40,365 bases of DNA from Bdellovibrionales bacterium (lineage in GTDB: Bacteria > Bdellovibrionota > UBA1018), in contig JAEUWC010000001.1 of NCBI GenBank assembly GCA_016786465.1, positions 1-40,365 of the forward strand, read 5' to 3'. Both the position numbers and the translations under genes were made by a program. This document shows, piece after piece, positions 7,204-16,074 of the stretch. Numbering within the stretch: the stretch's first letter is position 1; each line of letters opens with the position of its first letter. Below the pieces are notes generated by a model. The model did no database searches. It was not told where the DNA came from and saw only the letters and a program-made list of their open reading frames with translations.

Positions 7204-7644
7204 TCAACCTTTCTTCAGATGATCGGGCGTGAAAGCGTTTGGAAACAGCGATTGCAAAGTATGGCTGACGCGTTCTCCGTTATGGTTGATCGCGTGAATC
7301 AAAACATTCTGGCCCTTGGCCGAACCGAATTCGGCGATGACCTGCCGGCATAGTCCGCACGGGGGCCAAGGCGGCGAAGCTTCGGTGTAAACCACGACTT
7401 GTTTCAGACGGATTCCCCCGCCAAGTTTTGCGACGGCGGAAAAGATCGCGGTTCTTTCGGCGCAAACCGTGCCGCCATAGGAAGAATTTTCGACATTGCA
7501 GCCTTCGAAGATTTGTCCGTCTTCAAGTTCAATCGCAGCGCCGACTTTGAAGCCACTGTAAGGGCTATGCGAACGGGCTTGGGCCGCTTTGGATTTTTCA
7601 GACAGTTTTTCAGACGGCGCAGGCAGGTTAGCCGTGGAGCTCAT
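7204..7644 (-). CDS. cdd: Cytidine deaminase
   Basis: Cdd converts cytidine and deoxycytidine to uridine and deoxyuridine. The product (146 residues, the small homotetrameric type) has the zinc site: TVCAERTA with Cys61 and catalytic Glu63, and PCGLCRQ with Cys96 and Cys99. HSPYSGFKVGAA at 26-37 and CNVENSSYGG at 49-58 are substrate-binding signatures. It lies between punA and the deaminase, all in one direction with gaps under 20 bases, so it feeds deoxyuridine to the phosphorylase encoded by deoA. Confidence 0.95.
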   Translation of the reverse strand: MSSTANLPAPSEKLSEKSKAAQARSHSPYSGFKVGAAIELEDGQIFEGCNVENSSYGGTVCAERTAIFSAVAKLGGGIRLKQVVVYTEASPPWPPCGLCRQVIAEFGSAKGQNVLIHAINHNGERVSHTLQSLFPNAFTPDHLKKG

Positions 7645-7660
7645 GCTTAAAGGGTCCTGA

Positions 7661-8686
7661 TTAGTTTTGATGCAAGGGCTGAGACGGAATCGGTGCAGCC
7701 GGTTGTGCGGTCACATGCGGAGTCTGATTCAGCGCTTCTTGTGAAATCTTAGCTAAGGATTGTGAATGAGCAAAGTGCGGTTTCGCAGTCACGGCCGATT
7801 CTGTGGTCTTGGATCCGCGGCGAGAAGTCAGCTTCGGAACGGCGACTTCAAGAATTCGCCCCATTTTTTCGGCGCCGGTCTTTGCGCTTTCTAGGACTTC
7901 GGCGTGCGAAAGCTTTCGACCTGCGACCCCTGAAGCCAGGTTGGCTACACAAGAAAGACCCAGTACGCGAACGCCCAGATGGTTTGCGGCGATGGATTCT
8001 GGAACAGTCGACATTCCCACGATATCTGCGCCCATCACGCGAAGCATGCGAACTTCGGCGGGGGTTTCGTAGGTCGGGCCCAAAACACCGGCGTAAACGC
8101 CGTCATGCATGGAAACCTGCACGCTTTCGGCAGATTCTTTCAAAACTTTCACGCATTCGGGGTGATACGCTTCAGAAAGGTCTGGGAAGCGCGGACCCAG
8201 TTGTCCCAAGTGAGAACCCTTTAAGGGATTGTCGCCCATCAGATTGATGTGATCGCGGATCAGAACCAGATCGCCAGGACGATAAGCGGTGTTCACGCCG
8301 CCTGAAGAATTGGTCAAAAGCAAAGTGTGAATTCCAAGTGCGCTGATCACGCGAGTCGGAAAGACCACATCATCAACACTGTAACCTTCATAAAGGTGGC
8401 AACGGCCCTGAAGCAGAACGGCGGGAACGCCATGCAGGTATCCCAAAACCAGTTGTCCGGCGTGGCCTTCGACCGTGGTTCCGTGAAAGTAAGGAATTTC
8501 TCGGTAAGGAATCGTGACGGCGTCTTTCAGCGCGTTTGAATTCGCGATTGAACCCATTCCCGATCCCAGCACGACACCGATTTCGGGTACCAACGCAGAA
8601 CGCGCTTGGATCGCTTCGACCGCAGCGCGAATCTTTTCGTAAATGGTAACCGTTGAACGGTTTCCTTCTGATGGGAACATAGGCAT
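7661..8686 (-). CDS. punA: Purine nucleoside phosphorylase (trimeric PNP) with C-terminal tail
   Basis: PNP splits inosine and guanosine and their deoxy forms with phosphate into base plus (deoxy)ribose-1-phosphate. Motifs include VLGSGMGS near residue 40, REIPYF..TTVEGHAG, GRCHLYEGY, LTNSSGGVN, GPTYETPAEVRML and GMSTVPE, all typical of the trimeric PNP class. The core ends near residue 283. A further 58 residues rich in Ser, Pro, Gln and His follow that are not part of the enzyme and look disordered. The start at 8686 has GAGG about 8 bases upstream. It sits 77 bases after deoA. Confidence 0.92.
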   Translation of the reverse strand: MPMFPSEGNRSTVTIYEKIRAAVEAIQARSALVPEIGVVLGSGMGSIANSNALKDAVTIPYREIPYFHGTTVEGHAGQLVLGYLHGVPAVLLQGRCHLYEGYSVDDVVFPTRVISALGIHTLLLTNSSGGVNTAYRPGDLVLIRDHINLMGDNPLKGSHLGQLGPRFPDLSEAYHPECVKVLKESAESVQVSMHDGVYAGVLGPTYETPAEVRMLRVMGADIVGMSTVPESIAANHLGVRVLGLSCVANLASGVAGRKLSHAEVLESAKTGAEKMGRILEVAVPKLTSRRGSKTTESAVTAKPHFAHSQSLAKISQEALNQTPHVTAQPAAPIPSQPLHQN

Positions 8687-8763
8687 GGCCTTAGCCTCTA
8701 AGCCATGGACACATCAAGTTTATTTCTGGTTAGGGTCGGGTTAGGGGCTGAATCGGCCCCAGT

Positions 8764-10107
8764 TCAGCGGTCTAAGGTCTCTGAAACCAATTTGGGGACC
8801 GGTTTGCGGGTTCCGGAAACTAGCGCGGCGTCCCAAAATCTTTCTTCAACCTGGGCTGAAGTGATCGAATTTTTGCCATTTTCAGGAAGGTAAACGGTCG
8901 CAATCGGTTCCCCGGCCTTGATCGAAGCGCCCAGCTTTTTGTGAAAAAGGATCCCCACGCCCGGATCAATCGGATCCGTCATCGTCTTGCGTCCACCGCC
9001 CAATTCGACGACCAGCCACCCCAGCTTTTCAGGGTGCAATTCGTTGACGATTCCTTTTTTTGGCGACTTGATGACCAAGGTCTTTTTGGAAACGGGCATC
9101 TTTTCGGGGTGATCGATGAAATCGACATTCCCGCCTTGGGCTACGACCATTTGGCGAAACTTTTCCCAAGCCGATCCGTCCGCAAGTTTTGCAATCGCTA
9201 GCTTTTTGGCTTCAGGCAAAGTCTTTCTGACTTTTGCGATCTGAATCATCTGGGCGCAAAGCTGTAGGGTGATTTCTTTTAGATCCGTTGAACTCAGTTC
9301 ACCCGGTAACAGGCCCTTCTTGTTCTTTAGGATTTCGATGCATTCCAAAACTTCAAGACTGTTTCCGGCCGAATATCCCAAAGGTTGGCTCATGTCCGTC
9401 AGCAAGCAGCGGATCGGAAGTCCCATTTTCTTTCCCACTTGAATCAGCGTTTTCGCCAGTTCGCGCGCCTGTGGTTTGGATTTCATGAACGCGCCGGTTC
9501 CCACCTTGATGTCCATGATCAGGGTTCGGGTTCCTTCCGCAATTTTTTTGGAAAGAATCGATCCTGTAATCAGCGGAATGCATTCGATCGTGCCGGTAAC
9601 GTCGCGAAGGGCGTAAAGTTTTTTGTCTGCCGGAGCAATATTCTGCGACTGACCCACGATGGAGCAGCCCACATCTTTGACGATTTCGTTGAATTTGGCT
9701 GCCGAAAGCTGGGTGTTGTAACCCGGAATGGATTCCAGTTTATCCACGGTGCCACCGGTGTGTCCTAGCCCGCGTCCCGCCATCATGGGCACGGATACTC
9801 CGCAAGCGGCGGCCAAGGGTCCCAGAATCAACGAAACTTTGTCGCCTACGCCGCCGGTGGAATGTTTGTCGCTGGTGGGGTGGTCAATTCCCTTCAGATC
9901 GTAGCGTTCGCCCGATTCAACCATCGCTTCTGTCAGTGCAACGGTTTCTTCTAGGTCCATCTGACGAAAGAACACGGCCATCAGAAACGCACTGACTTGG
10001 TAGTCCGCGATTTCTCCTTTCATCATGCCCTGGATGAAATGGTGAATTTCAGCGTTGGAAAGCTTCTTTCCGTCGCGTTTCTTTTGGATCAGCTGTGCTG
10101 GCGTCAT
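8764..10107 (-). CDS. deoA: Thymidine / pyrimidine-nucleoside phosphorylase
   Basis: The enzyme phosphorolyses thymidine and deoxyuridine to base and deoxyribose-1-phosphate. The product (447 residues) has the phosphate-binding KHSTGGVGDKVS stretch near residue 81 and the family signature GRGLGHTGGTVDKLE near 110-124. The C-terminal domain follows the glycosyltransferase-3 layout. Whether it prefers thymidine (DeoA) or accepts uridine as well (Pdp) cannot be told by eye; the deo neighbours favour DeoA. It starts 12 bases after deoB. Confidence 0.92.
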   Translation of the reverse strand: MTPAQLIQKKRDGKKLSNAEIHHFIQGMMKGEIADYQVSAFLMAVFFRQMDLEETVALTEAMVESGERYDLKGIDHPTSDKHSTGGVGDKVSLILGPLAAACGVSVPMMAGRGLGHTGGTVDKLESIPGYNTQLSAAKFNEIVKDVGCSIVGQSQNIAPADKKLYALRDVTGTIECIPLITGSILSKKIAEGTRTLIMDIKVGTGAFMKSKPQARELAKTLIQVGKKMGLPIRCLLTDMSQPLGYSAGNSLEVLECIEILKNKKGLLPGELSSTDLKEITLQLCAQMIQIAKVRKTLPEAKKLAIAKLADGSAWEKFRQMVVAQGGNVDFIDHPEKMPVSKKTLVIKSPKKGIVNELHPEKLGWLVVELGGGRKTMTDPIDPGVGILFHKKLGASIKAGEPIATVYLPENGKNSITSAQVEERFWDAALVSGTRKPVPKLVSETLDR

Positions 10108-10119
10108 GGTGAACTCGAT

Positions 10120-11361
10120 TTAAGAACTTTTGTTGAATAAAGGTAGAAAACTTGAACCCGACAGGTGGCTTTGCGACGGCAAGGTTTCGCCCGTCAGCGC
10201 CTGGTAAACGGTTGCGCCAATGTCGGAAAATGAATCGCGGATTCCCAGGTCGATGGGACCCATTCCGTCAAAGGCTTTGGAATAAGCCAAAATCGGGATG
10301 TATTCCCGGGTGTGGTCGGTGCCGCGATAGGTCGGGTCATTTCCGTGGTCAGATGCAATGATCATTAAATCGCGATCGGTCAAAGCGCTTTTGATCTGCG
10401 GAAGGGCTTGGTCGAATTCTTCTAGCGCACCTGCAAACCCAGGAACGTCACGGCGATGGCCATAAAGCATGTCAAAATCGATCAGATTGACGAAGATCAG
10501 GCCTGATTTGACCGTCTTCAATTGTTCGATCATGACTCGGATCCCGTCCGTGTTTCCGGCGGTATCAATATTGGCGGGCACTCCTTGACCGGCAAAAATG
10601 TTCGAAATTTTTCCGATTCCCAGTGTTGGGATTTTCTTTTTTTCCAAAAGGTCCAAGACCGTTTCTTGGAAGGGCTTTTGCGCGTAATCCTTGCGGTTGT
10701 AGGTGCGTTTGAAGGGCTGGCCCTTGCGGGGATCGCCCACAAAAGGGCGCGCAATCACGCGTCCCAGCTGAAGTTCGTCACCGATCTTGCGTGCGGATTT
10801 ACAGACCTTCAGCAAACGTTCCAGGCCGAAACTTTCTTCGTGGGCCGCCACCTGCCAAACGCTGTCGGCGCTGGTGTAAAGGATGGGCTTGCCCGTTTCC
10901 ATGTGTTCGATGCCGTATTCTTCAATGATCTCGGTGCCCGATGCAGCTTTGTTCCCCAATACGCCGGGCAATCCGTTTTCGTTGCACCAGCGATCGACAA
11001 TTTCTTTTGAAAATCCGTCCGGGTAGGTGGCGAAAGCTTTTGAAACCACCAATCCGGCCATTTCCCAGTGTCCCGAAGTCGTGTCTTTTCCTAAGGATCT
11101 TTCGGCTGCGCGACCAAACGCCGCACCTTCGCCACCGGATCGCGGTGCAACTTTTCCAACACCCAAGATGGGCGTTAGATTTCCGATTCCCCACTTTTGA
11201 AGATTCGGCAGCTTCAGTTCGCGACCGTGTTTTTCTTTCAGCCTTTTAGCCAGGTTTCCCAGCGTGTCGGATCCGTTGTCCCCGTACTTTCCGGCGTCGG
11301 GAAGTTCTCCGGCGCCGACACCGTCAAGGATCACCCAAATGACTCGATCAAACTTTTTCAT
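10120..11361 (-). CDS. deoB: Phosphopentomutase
   Basis: DeoB interconverts (deoxy)ribose-1-phosphate and the 5-phosphate, linking the phosphorylases to DeoC. The product (413 residues) begins [19 protein letters not shown] with the metal ligand Asp13. It continues with GSDTLGNLA and the phosphorylated-Thr loop [11 protein letters not shown]. The second metal cluster is [20 protein letters not shown] near residue 340. This is the alkaline-phosphatase-superfamily fold. The deoC stop is two bases upstream of its ATG, so the two are coupled. Confidence 0.96.
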   Translation of the reverse strand: MKKFDRVIWVILDGVGAGELPDAGKYGDNGSDTLGNLAKRLKEKHGRELKLPNLQKWGIGNLTPILGVGKVAPRSGGEGAAFGRAAERSLGKDTTSGHWEMAGLVVSKAFATYPDGFSKEIVDRWCNENGLPGVLGNKAASGTEIIEEYGIEHMETGKPILYTSADSVWQVAAHEESFGLERLLKVCKSARKIGDELQLGRVIARPFVGDPRKGQPFKRTYNRKDYAQKPFQETVLDLLEKKKIPTLGIGKISNIFAGQGVPANIDTAGNTDGIRVMIEQLKTVKSGLIFVNLIDFDMLYGHRRDVPGFAGALEEFDQALPQIKSALTDRDLMIIASDHGNDPTYRGTDHTREYIPILAYSKAFDGMGPIDLGIRDSFSDIGATVYQALTGETLPSQSHLSGSSFLPLFNKSS

Positions 11362-11363
11362 GA

Positions 11364-12095
11364 TTAGTATTCCGTTTTTACCACTGGGCCGGCACCAAGA
11401 ATAGCCCGTGTTGCGGAAGCTCCGATTCGGTTGGCTCCGGCTTTGATCATTTTCGCCGCGTCATCATAGGTGCGAATTCCTCCGGATGCTTTCACACCCA
11501 GTCGATCGCCCACGGTTTCTCGCATGATTCGAACTGCGCGTTCTGTAGCGCCGGCTGCGCCAAATCCCGTCGAAGTTTTTACAAACGCGGCGCCCGCTTT
11601 TTCAGACCATTGGCAGCCGCGGCGTATTTCGTCGTCCGTCAACGAACCGGTTTCCAAAATCACTTTGACCGCTGCCGGGTGTGCGGCTTTCACCACCGCT
11701 TCGATATCGGCGATTCCTTCTTTTTCCTGATTGGCTTTCAAACGCCCAACGTGAATGACCATGTCGATTTCGGCGGCGCCGGCTTGAACGGCAAGACGGG
11801 TTTCCTGCGCTTTTGCTTCAGTCAGGCAAGTCCCCAAGGGGAATCCGACGACGGCGATGGGGACTGTTTGGACTTCAGGGGATTTTTTCGAATATTCGGC
11901 AAGTTTCTTGAGCGCAAACGAGATCCAAGACGAATTCAAACAGACCGTCCGGGTCTTGAGTTCGACGGCTTCCTGACAAAATGCGGCAATATCTGCCTCT
12001 GTTGCATCTGGACGTAACAGGGTATGATCAATGTATAAGCCCAGATCTTGTGGGCTGGGAACCCCCGCCAGAGGCGCAGTTTTTAGGTTTTTCAT
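11364..12095 (-). CDS. deoC: Deoxyribose-phosphate aldolase
   Basis: DeoC cleaves 2-deoxyribose-5-phosphate to acetaldehyde and glyceraldehyde-3-phosphate. The class I aldolase residues are in place: Schiff-base Lys173 in FVKTSTGFG, Lys202 in VKASGGI and Asp111 in EIDMVIHVG. At 243 residues it is of normal length. It is the first gene of the leftward deoC-deoB-deoA-punA-cdd-deaminase operon. Upstream, TTGACA at 12136-12131 on the minus strand could be the -35 of the operon promoter, but its -10 is poor. No DeoR-type regulator gene is in the window. Confidence 0.96.
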   Translation of the reverse strand: MKNLKTAPLAGVPSPQDLGLYIDHTLLRPDATEADIAAFCQEAVELKTRTVCLNSSWISFALKKLAEYSKKSPEVQTVPIAVVGFPLGTCLTEAKAQETRLAVQAGAAEIDMVIHVGRLKANQEKEGIADIEAVVKAAHPAAVKVILETGSLTDDEIRRGCQWSEKAGAAFVKTSTGFGAAGATERAVRIMRETVGDRLGVKASGGIRTYDDAAKMIKAGANRIGASATRAILGAGPVVKTEY

Positions 12096-12148
12096 GGTGG
12101 AAGTTTTGGGGTCCTACTTTTGGGTTGAAGTGTCAAGGCGGATTCGTT

Positions 12149-12253
12149 ATGCCTGACCCATCCGATCCAATTCGGGAAATTTTTCAGGACTTTATAGTCC
12201 AGCCCCTTCCCCGGGGCGAAACGCGGGACGTCTTTGTAAAACTGTGGAAATGA
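12149..12253 (+). CDS. Possible 34-residue small protein (tentative)
   Basis: An ATG at 12149 opens a 34-codon frame ending at TGA 12251-12253. AAGGCGG lies about seven bases upstream as a possible ribosome-binding site. The peptide (begins MPDPSDPIREIF, ends VFVKLWK) has a mixed, protein-like composition but matches nothing I know. It lies in the 265-base gap between deoC and the next gene and overlaps the probable deoC promoter region on the other strand. It could also be the tail of a decayed gene or chance. Confidence 0.22.
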   Translation: MPDPSDPIREIFQDFIVQPLPRGETRDVFVKLWK

Positions 12254-12298
12254 CCGCAGGAGACTGACCGATTAGGGGAAACGTTTTTGATTTTTGAG

Positions 12299-12317
12299 CA
12301 TGTCCCGTGGGGACATG
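12299..12317. promoter_or_regulatory. Perfect 8-bp inverted repeat
   Basis: CATGTCCC and GGGACATG are separated by three bases (12299-12306 and 12310-12317). No T-run follows on either strand, so it is not an ordinary terminator. It lies 43 bases upstream of the exported-protein gene at 12361 and could be an operator or an RNA hairpin. Confidence 0.4.
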
Positions 12318-12360
12318 TGGTGATAGGCGCCGGATGATTTCGGGCGAGAGAGAATAGAAT

Positions 12361-12747
12361 TTGCGGCAAAAGCTGACGCAGTACCTAGCCACACTGAGTG
12401 TTGGATTCGGAATACTGGTTCAGTCAGCCGATGCGGCGGCCGCCTCGAGAAATCCGGGAACAGAACTTTTAGAAACCATAGGCATTAGCGTTGCCGTGGG
12501 AGCAGCTTTGGGAGCATCGACTCTATCCTTTTATGATCGCCCAGCAGAACATTGGGCGAATATTCTTTACGGAGCCGCCGCAGGCGGAGCCGTGGGAATG
12601 GGCATTCTGGTACACGGAATGTTCGATGGAAATGATTCAGCTCTGACCCAGCGATTGGGTCCAGGACAAAGACAGGGTGGACCCCGGTCTTTTCCGATTC
12701 CGAAAAGCCCTACGGTGACCGTGCCCTTGGTTTCTGTTCAGTGGTGA
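12361..12747 (+). CDS. Small exported glycine-rich protein of unknown function
   Basis: The product is 128 residues from a TTG start, with GAGAGA about ten bases upstream. It opens with MRQKLTQYLATLSVGFG and a likely signal-peptidase site after SADA. After the signal come two glycine/alanine-rich hydrophobic segments (about 40-57 and 68-87, the second YGAAAGGAVGMGILVHG) that could span a membrane. A polar Pro-rich tail follows. I recognise no family. It ends 26 bases before the RNase E/G gene and is probably transcribed with it. Confidence 0.6.
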   Translation: MRQKLTQYLATLSVGFGILVQSADAAAASRNPGTELLETIGISVAVGAALGASTLSFYDRPAEHWANILYGAAAGGAVGMGILVHGMFDGNDSALTQRLGPGQRQGGPRSFPIPKSPTVTVPLVSVQW

Positions 12748-12773
12748 TCCACTGAAATTGAAACGAGGCGAAA

Positions 12774-15700
12774 ATGGCAACCGAACTGATTATTAATGCA
12801 ACCCTTCCCGAGACGCGAATCGCGTTGATGGAAAACGGCGAAATCCAAGAAGTCCTGATCGAACGGGCGCACGAAAAAGGAATCGTCGGAAATATTTACA
12901 AAGGTCGAGTGACCCGGGTTCTTCCTGGGATGCAGGCCGCTTTCGTCGACATCGGCTTAGAAAAGGCCGCATTTTTGTACGTCGACGATGTCTACACGCA
13001 CCCCGAAGTTTGGGAACAAGAAGAAAACGTCGACGGTGGATCCGACGTCGGCGATGCGGGTGATTCTTCTTCTGAAGGTGTAAGCGAAGCCAGCACCGAA
13101 GCGAAGGCTGAAGGCGCTCAGGCGGAAGGGCAACCGGATGCCGCACTTTCGGCTGCGGCATCTGCGGCATCTGCGGATGACAAGCCAGCAGAAGCAGAAT
13201 CGGAACTAGCTGCACTTCGTCGCCAGGCCAGCGAACAGCTCAGCGCCCGTTATGAAGACGAAGGCGACGACGAAGATGACGAAGGCGATGAAGACAGTGA
13301 AGACAGTGAAGACGGTGAAGACGAAGAAGATCTAGACGACGAAGATTTTGACGAAGAAGCCGACGATCAAGACGAAGAAGACGAAGAAAAATCAGAAGGA
13401 ATGGCTGCCGATGGGCAGGGAGATGATTTTTCTGGAACCGTGCCTGCTCCGTCATCCGGCGGCGATTCGGGTGGTGGTGGTTCGGAAGGCGGCGGAAGTT
13501 CCGGCGGCGAAGGCGCAGGTTCAGGTGACGGATCTTCGGCAGCTGCTGGGGGTGGCCAAGGCGGTCAGGGTGGAGAATTCGGAGCTCGCAGACGGCATCG
13601 CCGAGGACGCCGCGGAGGGCGGAATCGTCGTGGTCGCGGCGGACGCGATGGTCGTGGTGGTGAAGGCCAGCAGGCCGGACGCCAAGGCGGTCAGGGCCAA
13701 GACGAATCGTACCCAGAAAATTATCAGGACCAGATCCAAGAAGGCGGTGACGACCTTGAATCCGATCGGACCGCACTGAGCGGAATCCAGGAAGGTCAGC
13801 AGGGTTCAGGTGAAGCCAGCGATCGACCGACCGAAGGCAGCGGAAGTGAAAGAACGGTCGCAGCCCCCGGCAACACGGCGCCTGTGAAGGGATCCAGACC
13901 TGAATTTCGTGAACAGCGCGGACGCGATCGCAAAATTCGTTCAAAGCAGTCTATGCGCCCACCGCGCGGACAGGTGAATATTCAGGACCTTTTGAAAGAG
14001 GGTCAGGAAGTCATCGTTCAGGTGGCTAAAGATCCTATTTCATCTAAAGGCGCGCGACTGACCTGCCACATCAGCTTGCCAGGCCGTCATTTGGTTTGCA
14101 TGCCAACGATTGATCATGTCGGAGTTTCTCGTCGAATCGAACGCGATGATGACCGTCGCAGGCTTCGTGACTTGGTTGAAAAGAACCGGCCGAAGAACCT
14201 GGGCTTCATCGTGCGCACGGCCAGCGGTAAGCAGGCCGATACTCGGGTCAAACAGGACATCGAATACCTGACCCGACTTTGGTCGGAAATTCGCGAAAAG
14301 GCCGCGACCGCTCAGGCGCCGGCGCTGGTTTACGAAGATCTGAATTCGATCCTTCGTGCGATCCGCGACTGGGTGACTGAAGACATCGACCGTATTGTGG
14401 TTGATTCGCGTTACCACTTTAACGACATCCAGAAATTCGTTTCGCACTTCATGCCTTCGATCCGTCAAAAGATCGAATTGCACCAAAGTGAAACGCCGAT
14501 TTTCGACGCCATGGGCATTTCGACCGAACTGGCGCGTTCTTTGGAACGCAAAGTTTGGCTGAAGTCGGGCGGATACATCGTGATCGACCAGGCGGAAGCC
14601 TTGGTCGCAATCGACGTCAACACGGGCCGATTTGTCGGAAAGAAAAACCTAGAAGACACGATTCTGAAAACGAACCTGGAAGCGGTCGCCGAGATCGCCT
14701 ATCAGCTTCGCCTGCGCAATTGCGGCGGGATCATCATTCTGGATCTGATCGACATGGAAAAGGAAGAAAACAAGCACCGCGTTTATCGCGCGCTTGAAGA
14801 AGCCTTAAAGAAAGATCGTTCACGTCCTTCGATTCTGAAAATTTCGGAACTGGGACTGGTCGAAATGACCCGTAAGCGTACGCGCGACACGATCATTCGC
14901 ACCATGTGTGAAAGCTGTTCGCACTGCGAAGGCAAAGGTTACATCAAGACCAAGCAGACGGTGGCATACGAAGTCATGCGCCAGCTTGAACGCGACGGAG
15001 CCGATCGTGACGTGACCAAAATCTTGGTTCGCGCGCATGCGGATGTCATTGATGTCTTGGCAATGGAAGCACGAGACAGTCTGGACAACCTGGAACGTCG
15101 CTATCGCAAGCCGATTTACTTGCAGGCGGTGGAAGAATACCACCCTGAACAAGTCGACGTCGTTTCAGAACGTCGCGACCGTTCGGAACGCACTTACACG
15201 ACTAAGCGCCAAGAAGAACGTCAGGAAAGACAGGAACGTAACCGCGGTCGCGGAGACCGAGGTGGACGTGATCGCGGCGGACGTGACCGTGATGGCGGAC
15301 GCGATCGGGATCGCGAAGCACAAGGTGGCGGCGGTAGCGGTGAAGGCCGTGATGAAAATCGCAGCGAAAACCGAAACGATCATCGCGGAGAACACCGAAA
15401 TCATCGTCATGACCGAAACGATCGCAATCGCGACCGCGGAGGTCGTGATCGAAACCGCGACCAGCCCGTTCCAAACGGTGTGAAAATTGGTGGGCCTAGG
15501 GTTCAGCCGCAAGTGGTGGCCGAACCGGGCAACACCGTGGATTCATCCTATTCGTCACCGGTGCAGCCGTCTGGAAATCCAGATGTTGAACCGGGAAACT
15601 CGATTTCTCATTCGCAATCCCATTCTTCGAATCTAGGTTCAGCACCGGGTTCGGTGGATGACGATTACGGGAATCGAGCGCCCCTGGGAAACGACCCAGC

Positions 15701-16046
15701 GGTCCGGTCCGAAAGTGGATCGGGCCAGCCATCAAGTGGCTCCGCAAACCATTTCGAGAGTGAAGAAGACCGCTTGGCGTATATGCGGGCTCAGGCTGCG
15801 CAAGACGCTGCGATTGCTCGGATGGATGGAAACGGAAACCGTTCCGGTAACGGCAATGACCGCGGCGGCGGTGGTGGCCGCGGACGAGACCGTGATCGCG
15901 GTGGACGCGGACGTCGAGGCGGACGCGGTGGACGCGACCGCAATCGCGGGGGCGGCGGCGGCGGGAATCGCGGGCAGTTTTCGGGACCTAGACACCCGCA
16001 GGGCCCTGGCCCAGTCGGCGACGGTGGCGGCGGAGACGCTCAATAA
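12774..16046 (+). CDS. rng: Ribonuclease E/G with low-complexity insertion in the S1 domain and Arg-rich tail
   Basis: This RNase E/G-family endoribonuclease acts in mRNA decay and rRNA processing. The N-terminus MATELIINATLPETRIALME and the S1 half GNIYKGRVTRVLPGMQAAFVD are standard. The S1 domain is then broken at about residue 78 by ~320 residues: acidic Asp/Glu repeats (160-206), Gly/Ser-rich (220-270), Arg/Gly-rich (271-305). It resumes at VNIQDLLKEGQEVIVQV (401). Catalytic Asp614 (AIDVNTG) and Asp657 (LDLIDM) are 43 apart, as in E. coli RNase E (303/346). Cys715 and Cys718 match the zinc-link CxxC (404/407). Residues ~795-1090 are an Arg/Gly/Asn/Asp-rich, probably disordered tail. At 1090 residues it has RNase E size but no E. 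coli-type scaffold motifs that I can see. Gene symbol rng or rne is a matter of convention. Confidence 0.93.
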   Translation: MATELIINATLPETRIALMENGEIQEVLIERAHEKGIVGNIYKGRVTRVLPGMQAAFVDIGLEKAAFLYVDDVYTHPEVWEQEENVDGGSDVGDAGDSSSEGVSEASTEAKAEGAQAEGQPDAALSAAASAASADDKPAEAESELAALRRQASEQLSARYEDEGDDEDDEGDEDSEDSEDGEDEEDLDDEDFDEEADDQDEEDEEKSEGMAADGQGDDFSGTVPAPSSGGDSGGGGSEGGGSSGGEGAGSGDGSSAAAGGGQGGQGGEFGARRRHRRGRRGGRNRRGRGGRDGRGGEGQQAGRQGGQGQDESYPENYQDQIQEGGDDLESDRTALSGIQEGQQGSGEASDRPTEGSGSERTVAAPGNTAPVKGSRPEFREQRGRDRKIRSKQSMRPPRGQVNIQDLLKEGQEVIVQVAKDPISSKGARLTCHISLPGRHLVCMPTIDHVGVSRRIERDDDRRRLRDLVEKNRPKNLGFIVRTASGKQADTRVKQDIEYLTRLWSEIREKAATAQAPALVYEDLNSILRAIRDWVTEDIDRIVVDSRYHFNDIQKFVSHFMPSIRQKIELHQSETPIFDAMGISTELARSLERKVWLKSGGYIVIDQAEALVAIDVNTGRFVGKKNLEDTILKTNLEAVAEIAYQLRLRNCGGIIILDLIDMEKEENKHRVYRALEEALKKDRSRPSILKISELGLVEMTRKRTRDTIIRTMCESCSHCEGKGYIKTKQTVAYEVMRQLERDGADRDVTKILVRAHADVIDVLAMEARDSLDNLERRYRKPIYLQAVEEYHPEQVDVVSERRDRSERTYTTKRQEERQERQERNRGRGDRGGRDRGGRDRDGGRDRDREAQGGGGSGEGRDENRSENRNDHRGEHRNHRHDRNDRNRDRGGRDRNRDQPVPNGVKIGGPRVQPQVVAEPGNTVDSSYSSPVQPSGNPDVEPGNSISHSQSHSSNLGSAPGSVDDDYGNRAPLGNDPAVRSESGSGQPSSGSANHFESEEDRLAYMRAQAAQDAAIARMDGNGNRSGNGNDRGGGGGRGRDRDRGGRGRRGGRGGRDRNRGGGGGGNRGQFSGPRHPQGPGPVGDGGGGDAQ

Positions 16047-16074
16047 GCCAGGCGCCTAAGCGACGCTTTGGTGT

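Noticed and set aside
8744-8760. Terminator between deoA and punA
   Set aside because: The GGGGC/GCCCC stem is only five base pairs and lacks a T-run; the genes are probably one transcript.
12299-12317. Intrinsic terminator
   Set aside because: No T-run follows the hairpin on either strand.
12192-12392. Minus-strand open frames upstream of the 12361 gene
   Set aside because: No ribosome-binding site, overlapping alternatives in two frames, and Pro/Ser/His-rich peptides without a recognisable pattern.
13240-16059. Long open frames in other frames across the RNase E/G gene
   Set aside because: They come from Asp/Glu-, Gly- and Arg-rich codon repeats; the products are monotonous and lack any domain.
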